50,878 bases of DNA from Streptomyces neyagawaensis. GTDB taxonomy: Bacteria; Actinomycetota; Actinomycetes; Streptomycetales; Streptomycetaceae. This document shows, piece by piece, positions 26,801-34,993 of this stretch; within the stretch, counting starts at the first letter, position 1, and each line of letters opens with the position of its first letter. The notes under the pieces were generated by a model. The model saw only the letters and a list, made by a program, of their open reading frames with translations, did not search any database and was not told the origin of the DNA. The translations under genes were made by a program, and so were the position numbers. The stretch covers positions 1-50,878 of the forward strand of contig NZ_JAMGBG010000164.1 in the NCBI RefSeq assembly GCF_023516595.1, in the 5' to 3' direction.

Positions 26801-28785
26801 TCACCGCCCGCGGCGCCTGGGAGTCCGTCAAGCGGCACTTCCGGGAGCTGGGCGTCGACACCCAGAGCGAGGACTTCACCGTCGTCGGCATCGGCGACAT
26901 GTCCGGTGACGTGTTCGGCAACGGCATGCTGCTCAGCGAGCACATCCGGCTGGTCGCCGCCTTCGACCACCGCCACATCTTCATCGACCCGAACCCGGAC
27001 GCGGCCACCTCGTACGCCGAGCGGCGCCGGATCTTCGAACTCCCGCGGTCCAGCTGGGAGGACTACAACGCCGAGCTGATCTCCACCGGTGGCGGCGTCT
27101 TCCCGCGCACCGCCAAGGCCATCCCGATCAACAGCCACATCCGGGACGCCCTGGGCATCGAGGAGAAGATCTCCAAGATGACCCCGGCCGACCTGATGAA
27201 GGCGATCCTCAAGGCCCCGGTCGACCTGCTGTGGAACGGCGGCATCGGCACGTACGTCAAGTCGAGCGCCGAGTCCCACGCCGACGTCGGCGACAAGGCC
27301 AACGACGCCATCCGCGTCAACGGCGGCGACCTGCGCGTCCAGGTCGTCGGCGAGGGCGGCAACCTCGGCCTGACCCAGCTCGGCCGGATCGAGTTCGCGC
27401 AGAACGGTGGACGGGTCAACACCGACGCCATCGACAACAGCGCGGGCGTGGACACCTCCGACCACGAGGTGAACATCAAGATCCTGCTCAACGGCCTGGT
27501 CACCGAGGGCGACATGACCGTCAAGCAGCGCAACAAACTGCTCGCCGAGATGACCGACGAGGTCGGCCGGCTGGTTCTGCGCAACAACTACGCGCAGAAC
27601 ACGGCCATCGCCAACGCCCTCGCCCAGTCCAAGGACATGCTCCACGCCCAGCAGCGCTTCATGCGCCACCTGGTCAGGGAGGGCCACCTCGACCGGGCGC
27701 TGGAGTTCCTGCCCACCGACCGGCAGATCCGTGAGCGGCTGAACACCGGGCACGGCCTCACCGGCCCCGAGACGGCCGTCCTCCTCGCGTACACGAAGAT
27801 CACCGTCGCCGAGGAGCTGCTGCACACCTCGCTGCCGGACGACCCGTACCTGCGCACCCTGCTGCACACGTACTTCCCGACCGCGCTGCGCCAGCAGTTC
27901 TCCGAGCACATCGACAGCCACCCGCTGAGCCGGGAGATCGTCACCACCCTGCTCGTCAACGACACCGTCAACACGGGCGGTACGAGCTTCCTGCACCGGC
28001 TTCGGGAGGAGACCGGGGCATCGCTGGAGGAGATCGTCCGGGCGCAGACCGCGTCCCGCGCGATCTTCGGGTCGGGCGCGGTGTGGGACGCCGTCGAGGG
28101 CCTGGACAACAAGGTCGACGCCGGCGTCCAGACCCGGATCCGGCTGCACTCCCGGCGCCTCGTCGAGCGCGGCACGCGCTGGCTGCTCAACAACCGGCCG
28201 CAGCCGCTGCAACTGAGCGAGACCATCGCCTTCTTCAAGGACGGCGTGGACCTCGTCTGGGGCGAGCTGCCCAAGCTGCTGCGCGGCGCGGACCTGGAGT
28301 GGTACCAGCAGATCTACGACGAGCTGGCCGGCGCCGGCGTCCCCGAGGAACTGGCCACCCGGGTGGCGGGCTTCTCCTCGGCGTTCCCGACGCTCGACAT
28401 CGTCGCCGTCGCCGACCGGGTCGGCCGGACGCCGATGGAGGTCGCCGAGGTGTACTACGACCTCGCCGACCGGCTGCGCATCACCCAGCTCATGGACCGC
28501 ATCATCGAGCTGCCGCGCGCCGACCGCTGGCAGTCCATGGCCCGCGCGGCGATCCGCGAGGACCTGTACGCGGCGCACGCCTCCCTCACCGCCGACGTGC
28601 TGTCCGCCGGCAACGGCTCGTCCACGCCGGAGCAGCGGTTCAAGGTGTGGGAGCAGAAGAACGCGCCGATCCTGGGCCGCGCCCGGACGACGCTGGAGGA
28701 GATCCAGGGCTCCGACGCGTTCGACCTGGCCAACCTGTCGGTGGCCATGCGCACGATGCGCACCCTGCTGCGCAGCCACTCGTAG
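23809..28785 (+). CDS. gdh: NAD-specific glutamate dehydrogenase, 180-kDa class
   Basis: A 1658-residue enzyme of the large L_180 class known from Streptomyces clavuligerus. It interconverts glutamate with 2-oxoglutarate and ammonia using NAD and is mainly catabolic. A long N-terminal regulatory region (ACT-like modules, 1 to about 700) precedes the catalytic core at about 840-1200. The core has ARGGLRWSDRREDFRTEI, the substrate-site Lys in PVGAKGGFVAKQ, and a dinucleotide-binding VVGIGDMSGDVFGNGML. A helical C-terminal domain follows. The length is as expected for the class and the frame is uninterrupted. No other nitrogen genes are adjacent. The ATG is supported by AGAGGA just upstream. Confidence 0.96.
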   Translation: MQTKLDEAKAELLERAARVAENSPVGGHLPTGTTSESATGAPDTPDHDTVLAFLQRYYLHTAPEDLSGRDPVDVFGAAYSHYRLAENRPQGTANVRVHTPTVEENGWTCSHSVVEVVTDDMPFLVDSVTNELSRQGRGIHVVIHPQVVVRRDVTGKLVELVSEPSAVAAAAAAVAAGETLPHDAHIESWIHVEIDRETDRGDLKQITNDLLRVLSDVREAVEDWEKMRDAALRIAEGLPTEPTADDLRDQEVEEARELLRWLADDHFTFLGFREYELRSDDTLAAVPGTGLGILRADPHHAGPDHHPVSSSFDRLPADARAKAREHKLLILTKANSRATVHRPSYLDYVGVKKFDSEGNVVGERRFLGLFSSAAYTESVRRVPVVRRKVDEVLRGAGFSPNSHDGRDLLQILETYPRDELFQTPADELRSIVTSVLYLQERRRLRLYLRQDEYGRYYSALVYLPRDRYTTGVRLRIIDILKEELGGTSVDFTAWNTESILSRLHFVVRVPQGTELPQLTDADKERVEARLVEAARSWADGFGEALNAELGEERAAELLRRYHNAFPEGYKADHSPRSAVADLVNIEQLGEEEDFALSLYEPVGAAPDERRFKIYRKGGSVSLSAVLPVLNRLGVEVIDERPYELRREDRTTAWIYDFGLRMPRSAAGDFLGGDARERVQEAFAATWTGQAENDGFNALVLSAGLTWRQAMVLRAYAKYLRQAGSTFSQDYMEDTLRNNVHTTRLLVSLFEARMSPDRQRAGREIVDALLEEVDAALDQVASLDEDRILRSFLTVIKATLRTNFFQEAAGGKPHDYVSMKFDPQAIPDLPAPRPAFEIWVYSPRVEGVHLRFGKVARGGLRWSDRREDFRTEILGLVKAQMVKNTVIVPVGAKGGFVAKQLPDPSVDRDAWLAEGIRSYRTFISALLDITDNMVAGEVVPPADVVRHDEDDTYLVVAADKGTATFSDIANEVAESYNFWLGDAFASGGSAGYDHKGMGITARGAWESVKRHFRELGVDTQSEDFTVVGIGDMSGDVFGNGMLLSEHIRLVAAFDHRHIFIDPNPDAATSYAERRRIFELPRSSWEDYNAELISTGGGVFPRTAKAIPINSHIRDALGIEEKISKMTPADLMKAILKAPVDLLWNGGIGTYVKSSAESHADVGDKANDAIRVNGGDLRVQVVGEGGNLGLTQLGRIEFAQNGGRVNTDAIDNSAGVDTSDHEVNIKILLNGLVTEGDMTVKQRNKLLAEMTDEVGRLVLRNNYAQNTAIANALAQSKDMLHAQQRFMRHLVREGHLDRALEFLPTDRQIRERLNTGHGLTGPETAVLLAYTKITVAEELLHTSLPDDPYLRTLLHTYFPTALRQQFSEHIDSHPLSREIVTTLLVNDTVNTGGTSFLHRLREETGASLEEIVRAQTASRAIFGSGAVWDAVEGLDNKVDAGVQTRIRLHSRRLVERGTRWLLNNRPQPLQLSETIAFFKDGVDLVWGELPKLLRGADLEWYQQIYDELAGAGVPEELATRVAGFSSAFPTLDIVAVADRVGRTPMEVAEVYYDLADRLRITQLMDRIIELPRADRWQSMARAAIREDLYAAHASLTADVLSAGNGSSTPEQRFKVWEQKNAPILGRARTTLEEIQGSDAFDLANLSVAMRTMRTLLRSHS

Positions 28786-28821
28786 CGCGCACGCGAGGGC
28801 GCCCCCCCTGTATGTGGTGCG

Positions 28822-30807
28822 TCAGGTCGTGATCTTCCAGACCGTGACGGTGCCGCGGATGTCGGGCATGTAGTCCTGGTCCTGGGGCGACTTCACCTCG
28901 GTGACCTCCCACAGCGCGAGGTTGCCGTCACTGGTGATCGTGCAGAGGTAGTCGCCCTTGGCGATCTGCTCGTCCCGGTTGATGGACTCGGCGGACAGGC
29001 TGTCCGTGTAGGGGTTCTGGTCCGCCCCCGCGCGGCACTCCTTGTCCGTGGAGCCGCTGGCCTCGCCCATGGAGGTGCCGAACGACACCGCCGAGCCGTC
29101 GATGCGCAGTTCCGCGTCCTCGTAGTCCATCTGGGAGCTGGTGGGGTCCACCAGCGGCTGGTCGAGGTCCACGTACGTGCTGTCGAGGCCGGAGTCGGGG
29201 CCCCGGACCGTGATCGGCACACTGTCGACGATCTTGGTGTACTTGGCGCCCTCGGCGGGCGGCGCGGAGCCCGTGGGGGTCGTACCGGTGCCCCCGGTGG
29301 TGTCCCCCTGACCGTCGTCCGTTCCCGTCTCCGACTCGGTCGGTGTCGGGCTCGGCTTGCCCTTCTCCTCGTTCTTGGCCTTATCGCCGTTCGCCGTGTT
29401 GCTGGAGCTCTTGTCGTCGTCCTGCCCGTTCATCAGGTACACCGCGGCCGCCGCGCCCGAGCCGACCGCCAGGACCAGGACGAGGGCGATCAGCCCGGCC
29501 TTCAGACCCCGGCGGCTCTTCTTGGGCGGCGTCGGGGCGGGGGCAGGGGCCTGCGGGGTGAGGTTGTACGTCTGGGCGGCGGGCTGCGGGTAGCCGTAGC
29601 CCGGGGCCGGGCCCTGGGCGGCGGGGCCGAAGCCCGCCATCGGGGTCGGCTGCGGTACGCCCTGGGTGGTGCCCGCCGCCGGGTCGTGCGGCGGGGGCGT
29701 GGTCGGAGGTGCGGTCGCCGGGGGCGCCGTCGGGGGAGCGGTGACCGGAGGTGCGGTCGGAGGTGCGGTCGGGGGTGCCGCGGGCAGCTGCGGTGCCGTC
29801 GGCTGCGGCGGGGTCTGCGCGGACTGCTCGCGCCGGGCGATCTCGGCGGTGAGCGGCTCCGGCAGCCAGCCGCTGAAGTCGCTGAGGCCGCGGCCCGCCA
29901 ACTCCTGGCAGAGCGCCGCCAGTTCCTCCGTGCCGATGCGCTCGGCCGGGTCGGCGGTCAGGCAGCGCTCCAGCAGGGGCCGCAACTGCTCGTCGAACCC
30001 GCCGAGTTGCGGCGGGCGCTGGGCGGTGTTGGCGATCTGCGCGGCGATCGTGATGGCGCCGCCGTCGCCGTACGGGTGGCGTCCGGTGGCGGCAACCGCC
30101 GCGATCAGACCGAGGGAGAACACATCGGTCGCCGGGGTGACCTGCTCCCCGAGGGCGTGCTCCGGGGACATGTACTGCGGGGTGCCGATCAGGCCGCCGG
30201 ACTGCGTCAGTTGGGTGGCGTCGGCGGCGCGGGCGATGCCGAAGTCGATGACGTACGGGCCCTGGGTGCCCAGCAGGATGTTGCTGGGCTTGAGGTCGCG
30301 GTGGATGACGCCGGCCGCGTGGATCGACGTCAGGGCGCGGGCCGCGCAGCCGACCAACTGGAAGACGGCGGGCAGCGGCAGCGGCCCGAACGCGACGAGG
30401 GCGTCGTGCAGGGGGATGCCGGCGATGAACGCGGAGGCCAGCCACGGCAGTTCGCCGGTGGTGTCGTGGTCGACCACCGGGACGATGTGATAGCCCTGCA
30501 CGCGGCGGGCCGCCTGCACCTCCTGCTCGAAGCGGCGGCGGAAGTCCGCGTCCTGGCCGTACTCCCGGCGGATGACCTTCAGGGCGACCGGCTGGCCGCC
30601 TCGGGTGTGCGACAGATAGACCGTGCCCATGCCGCCCTCGCCGATGCGGGCCTGCAAGTGGTAGCCGGCGGTCTCTCGTGGGTCCTGCGGTCCCAGAGGG
30701 CTCAGGATGTCGCCAGTGCTGGTGGTAATGGGAGCCTCCCCCGGTACGGTGCCGAACTCCTGTGCCGCGTGCGGGCACTTGAAGCGGTTCCGAAGCTTAT
30801 ACGGCAC
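28822..30807 (-). CDS. Membrane-anchored Ser/Thr protein kinase (PASTA-less)
   Basis: A Hanks-type kinase, 661 residues from GTG 30807. The kinase domain (about 48-320) shows the P-loop GEGGMGTVYL, Lys77 in VALKVI, HRDLKPSN, the DFG of VIDFGIARA, and TPQYMSPEHALG. A long Pro/Thr/Ala-rich juxtamembrane linker with APPTAPP-type repeats follows. Then come KKSRR, one transmembrane helix (about 437-460) and an extracellular domain of about 200 residues with an acidic Ser/Thr linker and two cysteines, but no PASTA motifs. The start is unsettled: homology to the neighbour kinase begins only near residue 35, and a perfect GGGGGAGG sits 5 nt before an ATT codon at 30729. It lies 65 nt downstream of a second kinase. 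Confidence 0.92.
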   Translation of the reverse strand: MPYKLRNRFKCPHAAQEFGTVPGEAPITTSTGDILSPLGPQDPRETAGYHLQARIGEGGMGTVYLSHTRGGQPVALKVIRREYGQDADFRRRFEQEVQAARRVQGYHIVPVVDHDTTGELPWLASAFIAGIPLHDALVAFGPLPLPAVFQLVGCAARALTSIHAAGVIHRDLKPSNILLGTQGPYVIDFGIARAADATQLTQSGGLIGTPQYMSPEHALGEQVTPATDVFSLGLIAAVAATGRHPYGDGGAITIAAQIANTAQRPPQLGGFDEQLRPLLERCLTADPAERIGTEELAALCQELAGRGLSDFSGWLPEPLTAEIARREQSAQTPPQPTAPQLPAAPPTAPPTAPPVTAPPTAPPATAPPTTPPPHDPAAGTTQGVPQPTPMAGFGPAAQGPAPGYGYPQPAAQTYNLTPQAPAPAPTPPKKSRRGLKAGLIALVLVLAVGSGAAAAVYLMNGQDDDKSSSNTANGDKAKNEEKGKPSPTPTESETGTDDGQGDTTGGTGTTPTGSAPPAEGAKYTKIVDSVPITVRGPDSGLDSTYVDLDQPLVDPTSSQMDYEDAELRIDGSAVSFGTSMGEASGSTDKECRAGADQNPYTDSLSAESINRDEQIAKGDYLCTITSDGNLALWEVTEVKSPQDQDYMPDIRGTVTVWKITT

Positions 30808-30872
30808 TTACGACACCTGGAGCTGGCGTTACGGTTCCGTGTGAGTACAGGTACGTGATGCCGGAGAAGGGC

Positions 30873-31919
30873 CTAGGGTTCGCGCCGTACCCGGCGCTGC
30901 CATTCCTCGTCCCGCACGGTGATCGGCGCCGTCGCCGGGACCCCGCGCACCGTCGGTGCCTGCGCCAGGCTCGGGGGGACCGGAGCCGTCGGGGCCTCGG
31001 TGAGCGACAGGGTGTGGAACGCCGTCTCGATGATGGCCACCGACGTCGCGAACGGGGCCGGGAGCCAGCCGGTGAAGTCGCGGACGTCCCTGCGGGCCGC
31101 TCCCGCGCAGTGCTCGGCGATGTCGGCGGCCGAGGGGCGGGCGACGGGGTCGGCGGTGAGGCAACGGCGGATCACGTCGAGCAGGGGCCGGTCGATGCCG
31201 TCGAGGGCGGGCGGGTCGACGTCGGTCGCGGCGATGCGCGTCGCGATGGCGAGCGGGTTGCCCCGGCCGTACGGGTGGCGTCCGGTGGCGGCGACCGCGG
31301 CGAGCAGGCCGAGGGCGAACACGTCCGACGCGGAGGTGACCCGGCGGCCCAGCGCGTGCTCGGGGGACATGTAGCGCGGCGTGCCGATGAGGCGGCCGGC
31401 GGTGGTGAGGGTGGCGGCCCCCGCGGCCCGGGCGATGCCGAAGTCGAGCAGCCAGGGCCCGTCGGTGGCGAGGAGCAGGTTGGCGGGCTTGATGTCGCGG
31501 TGGATGACCCCGGCGGTGTGCACGGCGTCCAGCGCGTGGGCGGCGCAGGCCAGCAGTTGCAGCACCGTCGGCATCGGCAGCGGGCCGTGGGTGTCCAGGG
31601 CCTCGCCGAGCGGGACGCCCGGTACGTAGCGCGTGGCCAGCCAGGGGCGCCTCGCCGCCGCGTCGTGGTCGACGATCGGCACCAGGTGGTAGCCGGAGAC
31701 CCGGCGGCCGGCGGCCACCTCGCGGGCGAAGCGTTCCCGGAAGGCCGGGCTGTCGGCGTACTCCGGACGGACCAATTTCAGGGCGACCGGCTGGCCGCCC
31801 CGGCTGCGGGAGAGGTACACGGTTCCCATGCCGCCCTCGCCGATCCTGGCGTACAGCGGATACCCGGAGATCTCCCGCGGATCGTCCGCCCGCAGCGGCC
31901 CAGGCACCACCCCGCGCAT
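30873..31919 (-). CDS. Soluble Ser/Thr protein kinase
   Basis: A 348-residue Hanks-type kinase starting at ATG 31919, which has GAGGGGG about 9 nt upstream. It shows GEGGMGTVYLS, VALKLVRPEY, HRDIKPANLLL, LLDFGIARA and TPRYMSPEHALG, then a short tail of about 70 residues. It has no transmembrane helix and no sensor domain, unlike its downstream neighbour. The catalytic domains of the two are very alike (same GGQPVALK, same activation-segment wording), so they look like a tandem duplication. Divergent from the GT2/CDP-glycerol-type transferase across 152 nt. It may act on envelope-polymer proteins encoded next door; that is inference from position. Confidence 0.92.
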   Translation of the reverse strand: MRGVVPGPLRADDPREISGYPLYARIGEGGMGTVYLSRSRGGQPVALKLVRPEYADSPAFRERFAREVAAGRRVSGYHLVPIVDHDAAARRPWLATRYVPGVPLGEALDTHGPLPMPTVLQLLACAAHALDAVHTAGVIHRDIKPANLLLATDGPWLLDFGIARAAGAATLTTAGRLIGTPRYMSPEHALGRRVTSASDVFALGLLAAVAATGRHPYGRGNPLAIATRIAATDVDPPALDGIDRPLLDVIRRCLTADPVARPSAADIAEHCAGAARRDVRDFTGWLPAPFATSVAIIETAFHTLSLTEAPTAPVPPSLAQAPTVRGVPATAPITVRDEEWQRRVRREP

Positions 31920-32071
31920 CGACCGGCCCCCTCTGCTCCCGCTCCCACGTCCCCTCGGAGGGTATCGCGGGGGACGCGGCCCCACCCCGCCCCGGACGCA
32001 ACCCGGGTACCTCCCATGGCCTCTACCTGAGTGGCCCTCAACGGCGCTATGCCTTATAGAGGGAGCAAAGC

Positions 32072-34993
32072 ATGATGTTTGGGGTGAACGTGGAGCAGCA
32101 GCCGCAATCAGCGACAGCCGGGCCTGCCGTACCCGCCGGGCCTGCCGTACCCGCCGGGCCGGCCGTGTCCGTCGTCGTCATCGTCTACAACGACGAGGCC
32201 AGGCTGCCCACGGCCGTCCGGTCGGTCCTGGAGCAGACGCTGCGCAGCGTCGAGGTCGTGATCGTCGACGACCACAGCTCGGACGGCTCGTACGAGGTGG
32301 CCGCCCGGCTCGCCGCCCGCCACCCCGACCGGGTACGGGCGTACCGGCTCCCCGAGAACAGCGGCGGCTGCGGCGCGCCCCGCAACGAGGGCATCCGGCG
32401 GGCCCGCGGGGAGTACGTCCTGTTCCTCGACAGCGACGACGTCCTGGAGCGCAACGCCTGCCGGAACATGCTGGAGGCGGCCGAGACGACCGGCGCCGAC
32501 CTCGTCTCCGGGCTGTGCGTCCGCGTCCACGTGGACACCCGTACGAAGAAGGAGGTCAAGTGGTATCCGTGGCTGTACTCCCGCACACGGACGCTCGACT
32601 CCGTCTCCGAGCTGCCCGACCTGCTGGTGTACGACACCCTGTCGACCAACAAGTGCTACCGGCGTGACTTCCTGGTCGAGGGCGGTCTGGAGTTCCCCGT
32701 CGGCATCCACTACGAGGACCTGTTCTTCTCCGCCCAGGTGTACGCGGCCGCCCGCCGGATCACGCTCATCCCCAACCGGGTCTACGACTGGAACGTCGTC
32801 GAGCGGCCCGGCGCCGAGTCGATCAGCAACCGGCGGGCCGAGATCGCCAACTTCGCGCACCGCATGGAGATCCACCGCAGGGTCGACCGGCTCCTCGCCG
32901 ACCGGGGGCTGCCGGAGCTGAAGTTCGCCAAGGACGTCAAGTTCCTCAAGCACGACCTGGTGCTGCACCTGCGCGATCTGCCGTTCCGGGACGCCGCCTA
33001 CCGTCGGGAGTTCGCCGCGCTGGCCAACGCCTATCTGGCGTCCATCGACCCGGCCGCGTACGACGAGGTCGAGCCCATCCACGCGATCTGCGCCTATCTG
33101 CTGCGCGAGCGCGACTGGGACAACCTGCTGCCCGCCGTGGACACCCTCACCAACCGCGACAAGGTGTCCGCTCCGATGGTCGAGCGCGACGGGCGGATCT
33201 ACTGGTGTGCCGAGCACATCGAGGAGGACCCCTTCGCGCGGCGGATCCTGGACGTCACCGAACTCGGCTACCACGCACGGCCGGTCGGGAAGATGTTCCT
33301 GCGCAACGAGCTCACCGAGTACTCCCGGCCGGGGCGCAGCGGAGTCGTCCGGCTCGCCGGCCGCGTCACCAACCCCCTCGGGGTCATCCCGCCCGGCGCC
33401 CGGCTCACCGCCGAGCTGGAGTTCTACGCCCGCCGCCCCGGCGTCCGCTTTTGGACCTTCCGGGTGCCGGTGGCCGCCGTACGGCACGAGGGCCCGTACG
33501 TGTCGTGGGAGGCCACCGCCGACATCGAGAAGGTCCTGCGGCCGCTCGGCATCGTGGACGCCGTGTGGGACGTCCGCCTCCATCTCGATGTCGACGGTGA
33601 GCGGACGTCGACACGGCTCACCGCCGCCGAACCGGGCCTCGCGACCGGGCAGCTGCCGGTCCGCCCCCGCCTCACCCGGCTGGTCGCCGACCGCGTCGAG
33701 CCGCACATCTCCGCCCGCGGCCACCTCGCCTTCCGGCTGGTCCCGGACAAGAAGGCCAACGACCTCGTCGTCCGCGGCCTGCGCGGCACCCCCGGACGAC
33801 TGGCCAAGACCGGCTACCGCAAGGCCAAGGCACTACGCAAGAAGGCCACCTCCGGGGACACCAAAATCCGCCTTTATCATGAGGCATTCCTTCGGCTGCC
33901 CCCGCGCCGGCGCCTGGTGGTCTTCGAGAGCCACCTCGGCCGGCAGTACAGCGACAGCCCCCGGGCGATCTACGAGGAGATGCGCCGCCAGGGCCTCGAC
34001 TTCGAGGCGGTGTGGTCGTACGCGGGACGCCCGGACGGCTTCCCCTCCGACGCGACCCTCGTACGCCGCTGGTCCCTGCCCTACCTCAGGGCGCTGGCCC
34101 GCGCCGAGTTCTGGATCGACAACCAGAGCTACCCGCTGAAGCTGACCAAGCGGCCCGGCACGACGTACCTCCAGACCTGGCACGGCTCCGCCCTCAAGCG
34201 CATGGGCTTCGACGAGCCGAGCTGGAGGCTCAAGTCCCGTGCCGCGCAGGCGGAGCAGCAGCGCACCCTGGACCGCTTCGACCGCTTCCTGATCCGCTCC
34301 GAGCACGACGTGCGCACCCTCGCCAAGGCCTTCCGCCTCCGCGAGAAGGCTCTGCTGCGGGTGGGCTACCCCCGCAACGACGTCCTCGTCCAGACCCGAG
34401 GTGCCACCGAACGCCCGCCCCTGGCAGCCGAGTTGGGCATCCCGGCCGACAAGAAGGTCCTGCTGTACGCGCCGACGTTCCGCCAGTCGGGGCAGAAGCG
34501 GTTCGCGCTGCCGTTCGACGTGGAGCGCTTTGCGGAGACCTTCGGCGACGAGTACGTCCTCCTCGTCCGCGCCCACTACCTCAACCACGTCGTGCTCCCG
34601 CCCTCCGTACGGGGCCGCGTCATCGACGTCTCCGGCCACCACGACGTGACGCCCCTGCTCGTCCTCGCCGACGCGCTGATCACGGACTACTCGTCGGTGA
34701 TGTTCGACTACGCGCTCCTGGACCGCCCGATGCTGTTCTTCACGTACGACTACGACGCCTACGTGCACGAGGGCCGCGGCACCTACTTCGACCTGATGGA
34801 ACGGGCACCCGGCCCGGTGGTCCGCACGGAGGACGAGCTGCACGCCGTCCTCGCGGGCTCCTCGCTGGAGGAGCAGTCGGTGAAGTACGCGGCCGCGCGG
34901 GAGCGGTTCACGGCCGCATTCGGCGAGTACGACAAGGGCACGGCCGCGCGGCGGATCGTCGACGAGTTCTTCTCCGACTGGAGGCGCAAGTGA
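32072..34993 (+). CDS. Fused GT2 glycosyltransferase / CDP-glycerol-type glycerophosphotransferase
   Basis: A 973-residue two-domain protein. The N-terminal GT2 fold (about 30-260) has VSVVVIVYNDEARL, VIVDDHSSDGS, NSGGCGAPRNEG and the metal-binding FLDSDD. A middle beta-rich part of about 300 residues follows. The C-terminal domain (about 605-965) matches CDP-glycerol glycerophosphotransferases of wall teichoic acid synthesis: WIDNQSYPLKL, TYLQTWHGSALKRMG, LLYAPTFR, TDYSSVMFDYALLDRPM. It probably builds a glycosyl-polyol-phosphate wall polymer at the inner membrane face. ATG 32072 has GGGAG 7 nt upstream. An 18-bp tandem repeat (32120-32155) encodes GPAVPA twice near the N-terminus. The stop overlaps the next GTG. 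Confidence 0.92.
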   Translation: MMFGVNVEQQPQSATAGPAVPAGPAVPAGPAVSVVVIVYNDEARLPTAVRSVLEQTLRSVEVVIVDDHSSDGSYEVAARLAARHPDRVRAYRLPENSGGCGAPRNEGIRRARGEYVLFLDSDDVLERNACRNMLEAAETTGADLVSGLCVRVHVDTRTKKEVKWYPWLYSRTRTLDSVSELPDLLVYDTLSTNKCYRRDFLVEGGLEFPVGIHYEDLFFSAQVYAAARRITLIPNRVYDWNVVERPGAESISNRRAEIANFAHRMEIHRRVDRLLADRGLPELKFAKDVKFLKHDLVLHLRDLPFRDAAYRREFAALANAYLASIDPAAYDEVEPIHAICAYLLRERDWDNLLPAVDTLTNRDKVSAPMVERDGRIYWCAEHIEEDPFARRILDVTELGYHARPVGKMFLRNELTEYSRPGRSGVVRLAGRVTNPLGVIPPGARLTAELEFYARRPGVRFWTFRVPVAAVRHEGPYVSWEATADIEKVLRPLGIVDAVWDVRLHLDVDGERTSTRLTAAEPGLATGQLPVRPRLTRLVADRVEPHISARGHLAFRLVPDKKANDLVVRGLRGTPGRLAKTGYRKAKALRKKATSGDTKIRLYHEAFLRLPPRRRLVVFESHLGRQYSDSPRAIYEEMRRQGLDFEAVWSYAGRPDGFPSDATLVRRWSLPYLRALARAEFWIDNQSYPLKLTKRPGTTYLQTWHGSALKRMGFDEPSWRLKSRAAQAEQQRTLDRFDRFLIRSEHDVRTLAKAFRLREKALLRVGYPRNDVLVQTRGATERPPLAAELGIPADKKVLLYAPTFRQSGQKRFALPFDVERFAETFGDEYVLLVRAHYLNHVVLPPSVRGRVIDVSGHHDVTPLLVLADALITDYSSVMFDYALLDRPMLFFTYDYDAYVHEGRGTYFDLMERAPGPVVRTEDELHAVLAGSSLEEQSVKYAAARERFTAAFGEYDKGTAARRIVDEFFSDWRRK
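32120..32155 (+). repeat. Two tandem 18-bp repeats inside the GT2/CDP-glycerol-type transferase gene
   Basis: GGGCCTGCCGTACCCGCC occurs twice head to tail and a third, diverged copy begins at 32156. The repeat stays in frame (18 = 6 codons) and encodes a Pro-rich N-terminal stretch, likely a flexible and length-variable linker before the GT2 domain. Confidence 0.9.

Noticed and set aside
24205..28779. 1524-residue minus-strand open frame inside gdh
   Set aside because: Exact shadow of the glutamate dehydrogenase gene; composition is typical of antisense frames in high-GC DNA.
32120..32160. Tandem repeats as a CRISPR fragment
   Set aside because: Repeats are contiguous without spacers, in frame within a coding sequence, and no cas genes are near.
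32108..33724. 538-residue minus-strand frame opposite the fused transferase
   Set aside because: Antisense shadow without domains; the plus strand has clear GT2 motifs.
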